A stretch of DNA of 6,497 nt from Gammaproteobacteria bacterium. Its GTDB lineage: Bacteria; Gemmatimonadota; Gemmatimonadetes; Longimicrobiales; Gaopeijiaceae. A model generated the notes under the pieces. The model ran no database searches, was not told where the DNA came from, and saw only the letters and a program-made list of their open reading frames with translations. Of the stretch, positions 1 to 6,030 are shown piece by piece (position 1 is the stretch's first letter; each line of letters begins with the position of its first letter). The position numbers were made by a program, and so were the translations under genes. Location of the stretch: positions 1-6,497 of the forward strand of contig JAHEKL010000164.1 in the NCBI GenBank assembly GCA_024638345.1, in the 5' to 3' direction.

Positions 1-863
1 ACGGCGCCCTCGGACAAGAAGCGAGTCCACTGCATCAGGTCCAGGACGTTCGAGCAGATTCCGCCGGCCGAATAGGCCTGGGACATGCTGACGTAGGGAG
101 AGTGGAAAAATTTGCCGCCCGCCACCTGATATCCCCGGGCACGGTTCGGGATCAGAACACGGTCGTCGCAGTAGCTCGTAGCCGTGAGCTCCAGCGGGAC
201 GGCCAGGTGTTGGTTCAGGTATCCACCGAATGGTTGACCCCCGGCACGCTCGATGATCATGCCCAGCAGGAAGTATCCTGAATTGCTGTACGAGAACCGA
301 GCGCCTGGACGGAAGTCGAGCGGCTCTCCACTGAAGACGGCGGCCATCTCGTCGGGTCTCATCTCGAGCCCGATCGTTCGCCACCACTTCTCCATGGTCG
401 TGTAGTTCTTGAATCCCGACGTATGGTTCATCAGTGAGTGAACCGTGACTCCTGGAGCGAATCCAGAACCGAAGGGAAGGTGCTCGGCGATCGGATCGTC
501 GAGTCCGAGCCCGCCCTCGTCGACGAGCTCCAAGATGGCGGCCGCGGTAAACTGCTTGGTAATCGATCCCACGCTGAAGACGGTCTCGGAAGTGCTCTCC
601 AGCTGGTTCTCCACGTCGGCGTAGCCGTATCCCGCCGTGTGAATGACCTGCCCGCCGCGAGCCACGCCAACCACGAGGCCGGCGATCGGCTGTCGACCCA
701 TCGCTTCTTCGACGATCTCGTCGATCTGTGCGGAGACTCCTTCCGTCTCTGCGAATCCCCGTACCCACGGCCAGAGCAGCCCCGCACCCAAGAGAACGAG
801 GCCCGCGCCGATAACCAATCGACGCGGCCAACGGGATCGTATTGTGTAGCTGTCTACGGTCAC
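1..863 (-). CDS. Membrane-anchored serine hydrolase, class C beta-lactamase / penicillin-binding-protein-like family (C-terminus beyond the left edge)
   Basis: The window holds about 287 N-terminal residues. I place the start at a GTG (863-861) because GGAG at 874-871 lies 7 bases upstream and no in-frame ATG precedes the catalytic region at a sensible distance. Residues about 14-34 form an Arg-flanked hydrophobic segment (RRLVIGAGLVLLGAGLLW), a signal anchor or uncleaved signal peptide. This puts the catalytic domain outside the cytoplasmic membrane. The nucleophile motif S100-x-x-K103 (GSITKQF) and the second motif Y192-S-N194 (FSYSNSGY) are both present, with the family's HTSGF block at 147-151. 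The third motif (KTG or HxG) would lie outside the window. Family members include beta-lactamases, D-Ala carboxypeptidases, D-aminopeptidases and esterases, so the substrate cannot be assigned. It lies 171 bp after lutC on the same strand and may be co-transcribed, but its product has no obvious link to lactate use. Confidence 0.9.
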   Translation of the reverse strand, partial: MTVDSYTIRSRWPRRLVIGAGLVLLGAGLLWPWVRGFAETEGVSAQIDEIVEEAMGRQPIAGLVVGVARGGQVIHTAGYGYADVENQLESTSETVFSVGSITKQFTAAAILELVDEGGLGLDDPIAEHLPFGSGFAPGVTVHSLMNHTSGFKNYTTMEKWWRTIGLEMRPDEMAAVFSGEPLDFRPGARFSYSNSGYFLLGMIIERAGGQPFGGYLNQHLAVPLELTATSYCDDRVLIPNRARGYQVAGGKFFHSPYVSMSQAYSAGGICSNVLDLMQWTRFLSEGA

Positions 864-1034
864 CGAGCCGCTCCGGACGCCTGGAGGCCCCCGCCTCCCC
901 ACCCCACCGGGACACGCGGGGGGTTTCCGCGCGCCCTTCTCGACATCCTTGTTACTGCAGTGTTCGTACCAGAGCCGGGTTCGGGGGTGTTTCTTTGCTA
1001 CGGTGGGGGAGCGGGCAGCCGCGCAGGGCGAACT
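864..1034. other. Intergenic gap between lutC and the serine hydrolase
   Basis: This is a GC-rich spacer of 171 bp. I see no clear sigma70 promoter and no hairpin followed by a T-run on the minus strand, so nothing shows that the lut transcript stops here or that the hydrolase has its own promoter. A compact perfect inverted repeat, GGAGGC/GCCTCC with a 4-base loop, lies at 883-898, about 20 bases before the hydrolase start. An 8-bp palindrome ACTGCAGT lies at 954-961. Neither has a function I can name. Confidence 0.5.
883..898 (-). repeat. Short GC-rich inverted repeat in the hydrolase leader
   Basis: Six-base arms (883-888 and 893-898) flank a CCCC (plus strand) loop. On the minus-strand RNA it would form a stable small hairpin about 20 bases upstream of the GTG start and 8 bases before the GGAG ribosome binding site. 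It has no following U-run, so it is not a classical terminator. It could slow transcription or affect initiation, or could simply be chance in GC-rich DNA. Confidence 0.35.
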
Positions 1035-1670
1035 TCACCAATCCCCGCTTTCTTCCAGGACGGCCGCGACGAGACGACCGGGGCCGTGTACTCCGGTGAC
1101 GATGATACGACCGATGTCCGCAGACTTGCTCGGACCCGAGTGAAGCGCGAGCGCGGCCGGCAGGTCCCCCATTCGAGCTTCGAGGGCAGCCCCGAGCGTG
1201 GCGTGGACATCTTGAGCCCTCACCCAGACGAGATGCGTCGGGGGCAGGAGCTGCGACCGTCGTCCCTCCGTCGAGGAGAGCAGGAGCGAGCCCGTCTGCG
1301 CTGCGGCACCTACGGCCATCGAAACACCGAGGCCGGCCTGCTCGGGCTGGGCATTCGGAAGACTTGGGCAGAGAAGCTCCGGGACTCCTTCGCAGATCGA
1401 GACGCTCGCGAACTCCTGTGCGAACTCCTCCAGCCAGCGGCGTGCAGAGTCGGGGCCAGAGAGCCGCACCACCCGGCCACCGGCAGCGCTCAATCGGTCT
1501 TCCAGGGCATCGACAGGATCCGGACGCTGCCCGCCGTACGCGACCGGGGGCTCCAAGCCCGCCGGAAGCGTTCCCGGGTGTTCGACCGTCTCCCGCGAGC
1601 CATTGGCCTCGCGGATTCGAGCGAGGATCCTGTCTCTAGCTCCGGCACCGCCCTCGGCCTCGCGATTCAT
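1035..1670 (-). CDS. lutC: LutC, lactate utilization protein C (LUD domain)
   Basis: This 211-residue protein belongs to the LUD/YkgG family and is the third component of the LutABC L-lactate oxidation system, which converts lactate to pyruvate in the cytoplasm. Supporting blocks are AAQTGSLLLSS (123-133, the family's AETG-T/S-L region), LLPPTHLVWV (141-150), HSGPSKSADIGR (177-188, normally GPSRTADIE) and GVHGP (193-197). Length is close to the usual 200-240 residues. The N-terminal 30 residues are charged and variable, as is normal for the family. The ATG at 1670 overlaps the lutB TGA as ATGA, which implies translational coupling. AAGGA lies about 9 bases upstream. The biochemical role of LutC itself is less well defined than those of LutA and LutB. 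Identity is firm from motifs plus operon context. Confidence 0.95.
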   Translation of the reverse strand: MNREAEGGAGARDRILARIREANGSRETVEHPGTLPAGLEPPVAYGGQRPDPVDALEDRLSAAGGRVVRLSGPDSARRWLEEFAQEFASVSICEGVPELLCPSLPNAQPEQAGLGVSMAVGAAAQTGSLLLSSTEGRRSQLLPPTHLVWVRAQDVHATLGAALEARMGDLPAALALHSGPSKSADIGRIIVTGVHGPGRLVAAVLEESGDW

Positions 1671-3061
1671 TCGATTCCGTCCTTCCAGATCTCTCGGAAG
1701 GTCGGCCCGGTCGCGCGAGGCAGGCTACGACCTCGGGTCCAGTCCCGAAGCATCGGAAGCCGTCTCGAGATCCCATCCGGGAGCACGGCCATCGCCCTTT
1801 CGATCCAATCGAACAACCGCGGATGGGTGGCCGCGCGAGACCACCCCTTCATGAGCGACCGGGCGGTCCCTTCGGTCAGGCCCTGTTCGACGGCTCTCTC
1901 CCGCCAGGTATGAAGCAGGTGCGGGATCGGAATGCGGACCGGACAGACCTCCGCACACGCGCCGCAGAGAGAGGAGGCGAACGGCAGCGGGAAGGTCTCC
2001 TCCAGACTCACGAGACCCGGGCTGATCACGGCACCGATCGGCCCGGAGTATACGTAGCCGTAGGCGTGCCCGCCGGTCTGACGGTAGACGGGACAGATGT
2101 TGAGACAGGCGCCGCAGCGGACGCAACGCAGGGCCTCCCACGCTTCGGGATCGGCGAGGAGACGTGTCCGTCCGTTGTCGACCAGAACCACGTGCAGCTC
2201 CTCCGGGCCGTCGGGCTCGCCACCCCGCGACCCTCCCGGACCCTGAATGATCGATACGAACGTGCCCACCGGCTGTCCCGTCGCCGACTTCGAGGTCACC
2301 TGAAGGAAGGTCGAGAGATCTGCCAACCTGGGGAGAATCTTCTCTATACCCACGAGCGCGACGTGCACTCGGGGTAGCGAGGTCGACATGCGGATATTTC
2401 CCTCGTTCTCGATGAGAGCGATCGACCCCGTCTCCGCCACGAGGAAGTTCCCTCCGCTGATCCCGAGATCGGCTGCCAGAAAGGCCTCCCTGAGGATCCC
2501 GCGCGCAGCGCCGGCGAGCTCTTCGGGGGAGGCGTCCGTGGCCGTCCCGAGCCGCTCGCTGAAGAGAGCCTGCGTATCCTCGAGGCTCCGGTGAATCGCC
2601 GGCCCGACAATGTGGCTGGGAGGCTCGCCTAGGAGCTGAATGATGTACTCGCCCAGGTCGGTCTCGAAGACCTCGACGCCCTCTGCTTCCAGGAGCGGGT
2701 TCACCCCGACTTCCTCGCTCAACATGCTTTTCGCCTTGACGGCCCGTCGGACGCCCTCTCGCTCCACGAGCTCGCGAAGAATGCGGTGGACATCCTCTGC
2801 GGTCTCGGCCCAGTGCACGTGAGCCCCCCGTTCCATCAATCTCGATTCCGCCTGCTCCAGGTAACGGTCCAAGTGGGTCAGGGCATGGCTCTTCACTCCC
2901 TCGGCCCAATCCCTCAAGGCCTCTCCGTCGAGCTCCGCGAATGCGCTTCGGCGGTGGTCATCGAAGCTGCGGGTCGCTGCCGTCACCGCCTCTCGGACAC
3001 CCGGTGTGTCTCGGAGAATCGCCCGGGCGCGCTTTGCGTAATCCCGGCTATGGACTTCCAC
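1667..3061 (-). CDS. lutB: LutB, iron-sulfur lactate utilization protein B
   Basis: This 464-residue protein matches LutB (YkgF) in length and domain order. Residues about 65-290 form a LUD domain with GGNFLVAETGSIALIENEGN (203-222) and RVHVALVGIEK (231-241). Residues 313-373 carry the ferredoxin-like cluster region: C313-x2-C316-x2-C319-x3-C323-P, then C366-x2-C369-x3-C373-P. The seven-cysteine pattern, with only three in the second group, is as I recall usual for LutB and not a defect. The linking GGHAYGYVYSGPIGAVISPG (330-349) is also typical. The protein is expected to pass electrons from lactate to the respiratory chain within the LutABC complex. The start is GTG (3061-3059) with GGGAGG at 3073-3068, 6 bases upstream. 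It overlaps lutA by 14 bases and lutC by 4. Confidence 0.97.
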   Translation of the reverse strand: MEVHSRDYAKRARAILRDTPGVREAVTAATRSFDDHRRSAFAELDGEALRDWAEGVKSHALTHLDRYLEQAESRLMERGAHVHWAETAEDVHRILRELVEREGVRRAVKAKSMLSEEVGVNPLLEAEGVEVFETDLGEYIIQLLGEPPSHIVGPAIHRSLEDTQALFSERLGTATDASPEELAGAARGILREAFLAADLGISGGNFLVAETGSIALIENEGNIRMSTSLPRVHVALVGIEKILPRLADLSTFLQVTSKSATGQPVGTFVSIIQGPGGSRGGEPDGPEELHVVLVDNGRTRLLADPEAWEALRCVRCGACLNICPVYRQTGGHAYGYVYSGPIGAVISPGLVSLEETFPLPFASSLCGACAEVCPVRIPIPHLLHTWRERAVEQGLTEGTARSLMKGWSRAATHPRLFDWIERAMAVLPDGISRRLPMLRDWTRGRSLPRATGPTFREIWKDGIE

Positions 3062-3752
3062 GGCGAGCCTCCCACAAGGTGGAAGCGAGAGAGCGGAACT
3101 CCAGGTTCAGACCTCGGTAGCGCGCGCGTGACTCGAGCTGAAGGAGACAACCGCCATCCGCGGAGACGATCGTTTCCGCGGCTGGAAGGGTATCCAGCTT
3201 TCGGTCCGCCATTGCAGTGGAGACTTCGGGAGTCTTCACCGAGAAGAGCCCGCCGAAGCCGCAGCACTCCTGGTCCATTTCCCACGGGACCAACTCCGCA
3301 CCGCCCGAGCGGAGGAGCTGTTCGGGTTGCTCCCGAACGCCCAGCTCTCTGAGGGCGTGGCACCCGTGATGGTAGGCGAGTCGCCGACCCTCCAGCCCTC
3401 GGCCCAACTCGTGGACACCGAGGATATCCACGATGAACTGAGCCAGCTCGTAGGAACGATCGGAGAGCTCCCGCCGACCGAGCAGGTGGGGATAGGTGCA
3501 GCGCAGCATCGCCGCGCAGCTGCCGGAAGGCAGCACGACGTATTCGGCATCCTTCAGGACCGCGAGGGTATGCTCCGCCATCCTGCGTGCCTCCGGTAGG
3601 TGCCCGGAGTTCCATGCAGGCTGACCGCAGCAGGTCTGACCCATTGGAAAGTCGACTTCCACGTCTAGGGAGCGGAGCAGCCGCACCGCATCCGCGGACG
3701 CCTCGGCGTAGAAGCGGTCCCCGATGCATGTGACGAAGAGGGAAACCTTCAC
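3048..3752 (-). CDS. lutA: LutA, lactate utilization protein A (two cysteine-rich CCG domains)
   Basis: This 234-residue protein has two CCG (cysteine-rich, heterodisulfide-reductase-like) domains and is the first gene of the L-lactate oxidation operon. The N-terminus MKVSLFVTCIGDRFYAE is the standard LutA opening and fixes the start at GTG 3752-3750. A weak AGGG lies about 7 bases upstream. Domain 1 has C9, then QTCCGQPAWNSG (C41, C42) and GSC79. Domain 2 has HHGCH (C131), then ECCGFGGLFSVKTP (C163, C164) and C202. In heterodisulfide reductase and glycolate oxidase relatives, such residues bind an iron-sulfur cluster. It is the promoter-proximal minus-strand gene. No lutP permease or lutR-type regulator lies in the window, so uptake and regulation must be encoded elsewhere. 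Confidence 0.96.
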   Translation of the reverse strand: MKVSLFVTCIGDRFYAEASADAVRLLRSLDVEVDFPMGQTCCGQPAWNSGHLPEARRMAEHTLAVLKDAEYVVLPSGSCAAMLRCTYPHLLGRRELSDRSYELAQFIVDILGVHELGRGLEGRRLAYHHGCHALRELGVREQPEQLLRSGGAELVPWEMDQECCGFGGLFSVKTPEVSTAMADRKLDTLPAAETIVSADGGCLLQLESRARYRGLNLEFRSLASTLWEARRGSP

Positions 3753-3897
3753 GACCGTGCCCTGAGCGACGGGTCTTCGTTGCGCTCCGGAGTTCGTACG
3801 GATCGAACTGTGGCTTCAGCTTCCGGAATCGCTCGAACACTACACCATATGGGCTTTCAACAGAACCCTACGACTCGTCCGGGTCCTGCCAGGAACA

Positions 3898-3911
3898 GTC
3901 TCCGCGGAGAC
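3898..3911. repeat. Perfect 14-bp palindrome in the lut leader
   Basis: GTCTCCGCGGAGAC reads the same on both strands. It lies about 146 bp upstream of the lutA start. Such a site can bind a dimeric regulator, or as RNA could pair between molecules rather than form a looped hairpin. I do not recognise the sequence as the site of a known lactate regulator, and GC-rich palindromes of this size can occur by chance. Confidence 0.45.
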
Positions 3912-3944
3912 GGGACCAGGCGGGAAGTGCGCCATGTTCCAATG

Positions 3945-3961
3945 TGTACATGCTTTGTACA
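3945..3961. promoter_or_regulatory. Tandem TGTACA repeat, candidate LitR/CarH-type (MerR family) operator
   Basis: Two perfect TGTACA words (3945-3950 and 3956-3961) are separated by 5 bases, giving an 11-bp repeat, one turn of the helix. An imperfect TGTTCC lies 10 bp further upstream at 3935-3940. A second, degenerate pair with the same 11-bp step, TTTACA (3981-3986) and TGTACG (3992-3997), each with one mismatch, overlaps the -35 element and spacer of the plus-strand promoter. From memory, B12-dependent photoreceptor repressors of the LitR/CarH/CarA group bind 11-bp direct repeats overlapping -35 elements, and TGTACA-type words mark light-induced photolyase genes in other bacteria. The repeats are seen directly. 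The regulator assignment is inferred. Confidence 0.6.
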
Positions 3962-3987
3962 TATATGATCGTCGTATATCTTTACAA
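3960..3987 (-). promoter_or_regulatory. Possible promoter for the lut operon
   Basis: On the minus strand, TTGTAA (3987-3982) and TATATG (3965-3960) are 16 bases apart, a moderate match to sigma70 boxes. Transcription would start near 3953 and give lutA a leader of about 200 bases containing the 14-bp palindrome. The -10 box overlaps the TGTACA pair, so a repressor there could affect both directions. The match is imperfect, but I found no better one closer to lutA. Confidence 0.25.
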
Positions 3988-4009
3988 ACAGTGTACGGGC
4001 AAGTAGAAT
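3981..4009 (+). promoter_or_regulatory. Sigma70-type promoter of the DUF427-SDR-photolyase operon
   Basis: TTTACA (3981-3986, 5 of 6 to TTGACA) and TAGAAT (4004-4009, 5 of 6 to TATAAT) are separated by exactly 17 bases. Transcription would start near 4015-4017, leaving a leader of about 40 bases before the ATG at 4055. The -35 box is itself one of the TGTACA-like words, so a bound repressor would block polymerase directly. Confidence 0.6.
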
Positions 4010-4041
4010 CAATGCGTGCCACCCGACGATTCCCCAGATTC

Positions 4042-4047
4042 AGGAGG
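4042..4047 (+). promoter_or_regulatory. Ribosome binding site that fixes the DUF427 start
   Basis: AGGAGG is a full match to the anti-Shine-Dalgarno core and is 7 bases from the ATG at 4055. It decides between this ATG and an in-frame GTG at 4016, which has no such site and would lie on the predicted transcription start. Confidence 0.8.
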
Positions 4048-4054
4048 TCGCCCG

Positions 4055-4558
4055 ATGGATGGATACGGACACACCCTGCGTCCCCGCGCTCGGGTCGAAC
4101 CGGGCCCCGGGCAGGAATCCGTTTGGGACTATCCGAGGCCGCCCAGACTTGAGGCCTTCGACGGCGAGGTTCAGGTCGTCTTCGACGGAGCGACGATCGC
4201 CCAGACCCGCGCAGCGAGGCGCGTGCTCGAGACCAGTCACCCTCCGGTCTACTACATCCCCCCCGGAGATGTCCGAATGGATCTCCTGAAGCCCGTCGCT
4301 CGGTCGTCTTGGTGCGAGTGGAAGGGGAGGGCTGTCTACTTCGACGTGCAAGTCGGCGAACGGGAGGTGCCGGCCGCCGCGTGGTCTTACCCCGAGCCAA
4401 TGAGTGCCTTCGAGCCGATCGCCGATCACATTGCCTTCTACGCCGCTCCCATGGACGCCTGCTTGGTCGATGGCGAGACCGTCAGGGCACAGGGGGGTGG
4501 CTTTTACGGCGGATGGATCACCTCGAGCGTCGTCGGACCCTTCAAGGGGGAATTCTGA
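4055..4558 (+). CDS. DUF427 domain protein
   Basis: This 167-residue protein is covered almost entirely by a DUF427 domain, whose biochemical function is not established to my knowledge. Family hallmarks in order are ESVWDYPRPPRLE (21-33), VVFDGATIAQT (41-51), LETSHPPVYYIPPGDVRMDL (58-77), CEWKG (87-91), AAWSYPEP (108-115), IAFY (126-129) and GGFYGGWIT...GPFKG (148-165). It has no signal peptide or membrane segment, so it is probably cytoplasmic. It is first in an operon whose later genes encode an SDR-DUF2867 protein and a photolyase, which suggests a role in a light or oxidative stress response. The gene's 3' end overlaps the start of the SDR gene. Domain assignment is firm. The functional reading comes from context only. 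Confidence 0.93.
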   Translation: MDGYGHTLRPRARVEPGPGQESVWDYPRPPRLEAFDGEVQVVFDGATIAQTRAARRVLETSHPPVYYIPPGDVRMDLLKPVARSSWCEWKGRAVYFDVQVGEREVPAAAWSYPEPMSAFEPIADHIAFYAAPMDACLVDGETVRAQGGGFYGGWITSSVVGPFKGEF

Positions 4559-6030
4559 ACAACCCTCCCTCACAGCCCCGGGTTCTGCTGACCGGGGCTT
4601 CGGGTTACGTGGGTGGGCGCCTCTTGCCCCGTCTCGAGCGACGCGGTCTTCGCGTTCGCTGTCTCGCACGCCGCCCCCAGTTCCTGGCACCGCGGGTCGG
4701 CCCAGGCACGGAAATCGTGGAGGGTGACGTTCTGCGCCCCGAGACTTTGGCCCGCGCCCTCTCGGAGGTTCACACGGCGTACTACCTCATCCACTCGATG
4801 GGGAGCAGTAGCCGGGAGGGGTTCGAGCGCCAAGATCGAATCGCCGCCGAGAACTTCGGACGTGCAGCCAGGGAGGCCGGGGTCGAGCGGATCGTCTACC
4901 TGGGCGGCCTCGGACGAGAAGACGAGGATCTTTCCGCGCACCTTCGCAGTCGGCACGAAGTGGGTCGAGTGCTCCGCGATGCGGGAGTGAATGTCATCGA
5001 GTTCCGAGCATCGATCGTGATCGGATCGGGCAGCCTTTCGTTCGAAATGATCCGCTCTCTCGTCGATCGGTTGCCCGTCATGGTCACCCCGAAATGGGTC
5101 CGAATCGTGGCGCAGCCGATCGCGATCGAGGATCTGCTGGACTATTTGGAGCTCGCGCTGGACAGCGAGGCGCAGGAGAGCCGCATTTACGAGATCGGAG
5201 GAAGCGATAGGGTGTCCTACGCCGAGTTGATGGGGGAGTACGCGCGCCACCGGGGGCTTCGGCGCTTGATGATCCCGGTGCCCGTCCTCACTCCCCGCCT
5301 GAGCAGCCTTTGGCTGGGTCTCGTCACCCCTCTCTACGCTCGAGTCGGCCGCAAGCTGATCGACAGCATCAGCCACGAGACCGTGGTACACGACGATCGA
5401 GCGCTTCGGGACTTCCCCGTGGAGCCGGTCGGCGTGCGCGAGGCCATCACGAGGTCGCTCGACCAGGAAGACAGGCAGATCGCGGAAACCCGATGGTCCG
5501 ACGCAGTTTCGTCGTCCGGAGATCGCGCAGGGGTTCTGGGGACCTTCGGGGGAGTTCGCCACGGACGTCGGCTGGTCGATTCACGATACAAGGAGGTCGC
5601 TGTTCCTCCCGACCAAGCGTTCGAGCCCGTGCGTCGCATCGGTGGGCAGACAGGGTGGTATGCGTATGACCTGCTTTGGCGACTCCGTGGTTTCGTCGAC
5701 CTCCTCTTCGGGGGAGTGGGGGTGCGACGCGGCCGGCCCAGTCCTGAATCCCTTCGTGTGGGCGACACCGTCGACTGGTGGCGCGTGGAGGCCTTGGAAC
5801 CCGACCGACGGCTGCTGCTCAAGGCCGAGATGAAGGTTCCCGGCAGGGCTTGGCTGGAGTTCGAGGTCAGTCCCGAAAGGGACGGAAGCCGGATCCAACA
5901 GACGGCGATCTTCGACCCGTCGGGGCTGCTCGGGCTGATCTACTGGTACGGGATCTACCCACTTCACGCGGTGGTTTTTCGGGGCATGTTACGCGGCATC
6001 GCTCGAACCGCGGAGAAGTCGGCGGTATGA
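4513..6030 (+). CDS. Atypical SDR NAD(P)-binding protein with C-terminal DUF2867 domain
   Basis: From ATG 4513 the product has 505 residues. Residues about 22-320 form a Rossmann-fold SDR with the dinucleotide motif TGASGYVG (27-34), EGDVLRPETL (70-79), the YYLIHSMG strand (90-97) and RIVYLGGLG (126-134). The classical YxxxK catalytic pair is missing: H143-x3-R147 occupies that region, so it is an atypical SDR that may bind cofactor without ordinary dehydrogenase chemistry. Residues about 340-500 are a DUF2867 domain (GWYAYDLLWRLRGFVD, DWWRVEALEP, then GLIYWYGIYPLH). The start is uncertain. ATG 4513 overlaps DUF427 by 46 bases and lacks a well-placed ribosome site, while CTG 4555, four bases after a GGGGG run, would overlap the DUF427 stop as CTGA and give 491 residues. 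The stop overlaps the photolyase ATG by 4 bases. Confidence 0.9.
   Translation: MDHLERRRTLQGGILNNPPSQPRVLLTGASGYVGGRLLPRLERRGLRVRCLARRPQFLAPRVGPGTEIVEGDVLRPETLARALSEVHTAYYLIHSMGSSSREGFERQDRIAAENFGRAAREAGVERIVYLGGLGREDEDLSAHLRSRHEVGRVLRDAGVNVIEFRASIVIGSGSLSFEMIRSLVDRLPVMVTPKWVRIVAQPIAIEDLLDYLELALDSEAQESRIYEIGGSDRVSYAELMGEYARHRGLRRLMIPVPVLTPRLSSLWLGLVTPLYARVGRKLIDSISHETVVHDDRALRDFPVEPVGVREAITRSLDQEDRQIAETRWSDAVSSSGDRAGVLGTFGGVRHGRRLVDSRYKEVAVPPDQAFEPVRRIGGQTGWYAYDLLWRLRGFVDLLFGGVGVRRGRPSPESLRVGDTVDWWRVEALEPDRRLLLKAEMKVPGRAWLEFEVSPERDGSRIQQTAIFDPSGLLGLIYWYGIYPLHAVVFRGMLRGIARTAEKSAV

Larger units (their letters stand above)
3753..4054. other. Divergent intergenic control region between lutA and the DUF427-SDR-photolyase operon
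   Basis: This 302-bp stretch contains no convincing gene. Open frames cross it on the minus strand, but they merge into antisense readings of neighbouring genes. From left to right it holds the lutA leader (3753-3897), a perfect 14-bp palindrome (3898-3911), an AT-rich block of TGTACA repeats (3945-3961), a plus-strand promoter (3981-4009) and a 5' leader ending in a strong ribosome binding site AGGAGG (4042-4047). The segment 3935-4012 is clearly more AT-rich than anything around it, as expected for a regulatory region. Confidence 0.8.

Noticed and set aside
883..898. Hairpin considered as the terminator of the lut operon
   Set aside because: It has a stable stem but no T-run after it on the minus strand, and it lies only 20 bases before the next gene's start.
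438..1913. Long plus-strand open frame (491 codons) opposite the hydrolase, lutC and lutB
   Set aside because: It runs antisense across two genes and a gap, has a low-complexity Arg/Pro/Ser-rich product with no recognisable motif, and is explained by scarcity of stops in GC-rich DNA.
1725..2909. Minus-strand open frame (394 codons) inside lutB
   Set aside because: It is a shifted reading of lutB. The lutB frame itself carries all the cysteine motifs.
2983..3840. Minus-strand open frame starting with FERFRKLKPQFDPYELRSATK
   Set aside because: The first 20 or so residues lie upstream of lutA and look protein-like, but the rest is an out-of-frame reading of lutA, and the GTG start at 3840 has no clear ribosome site. 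A short peptide here cannot be supported.
3840..4400. Minus-strand open frame across the intergenic region and DUF427
   Set aside because: It is antisense to DUF427, crosses the promoter and operator region, and has a composition typical of a GC-rich shadow frame.
4570..5562. Minus-strand open frame (330 codons) opposite the SDR gene
   Set aside because: It is antisense to a well-supported SDR-DUF2867 gene and has no recognisable domain.
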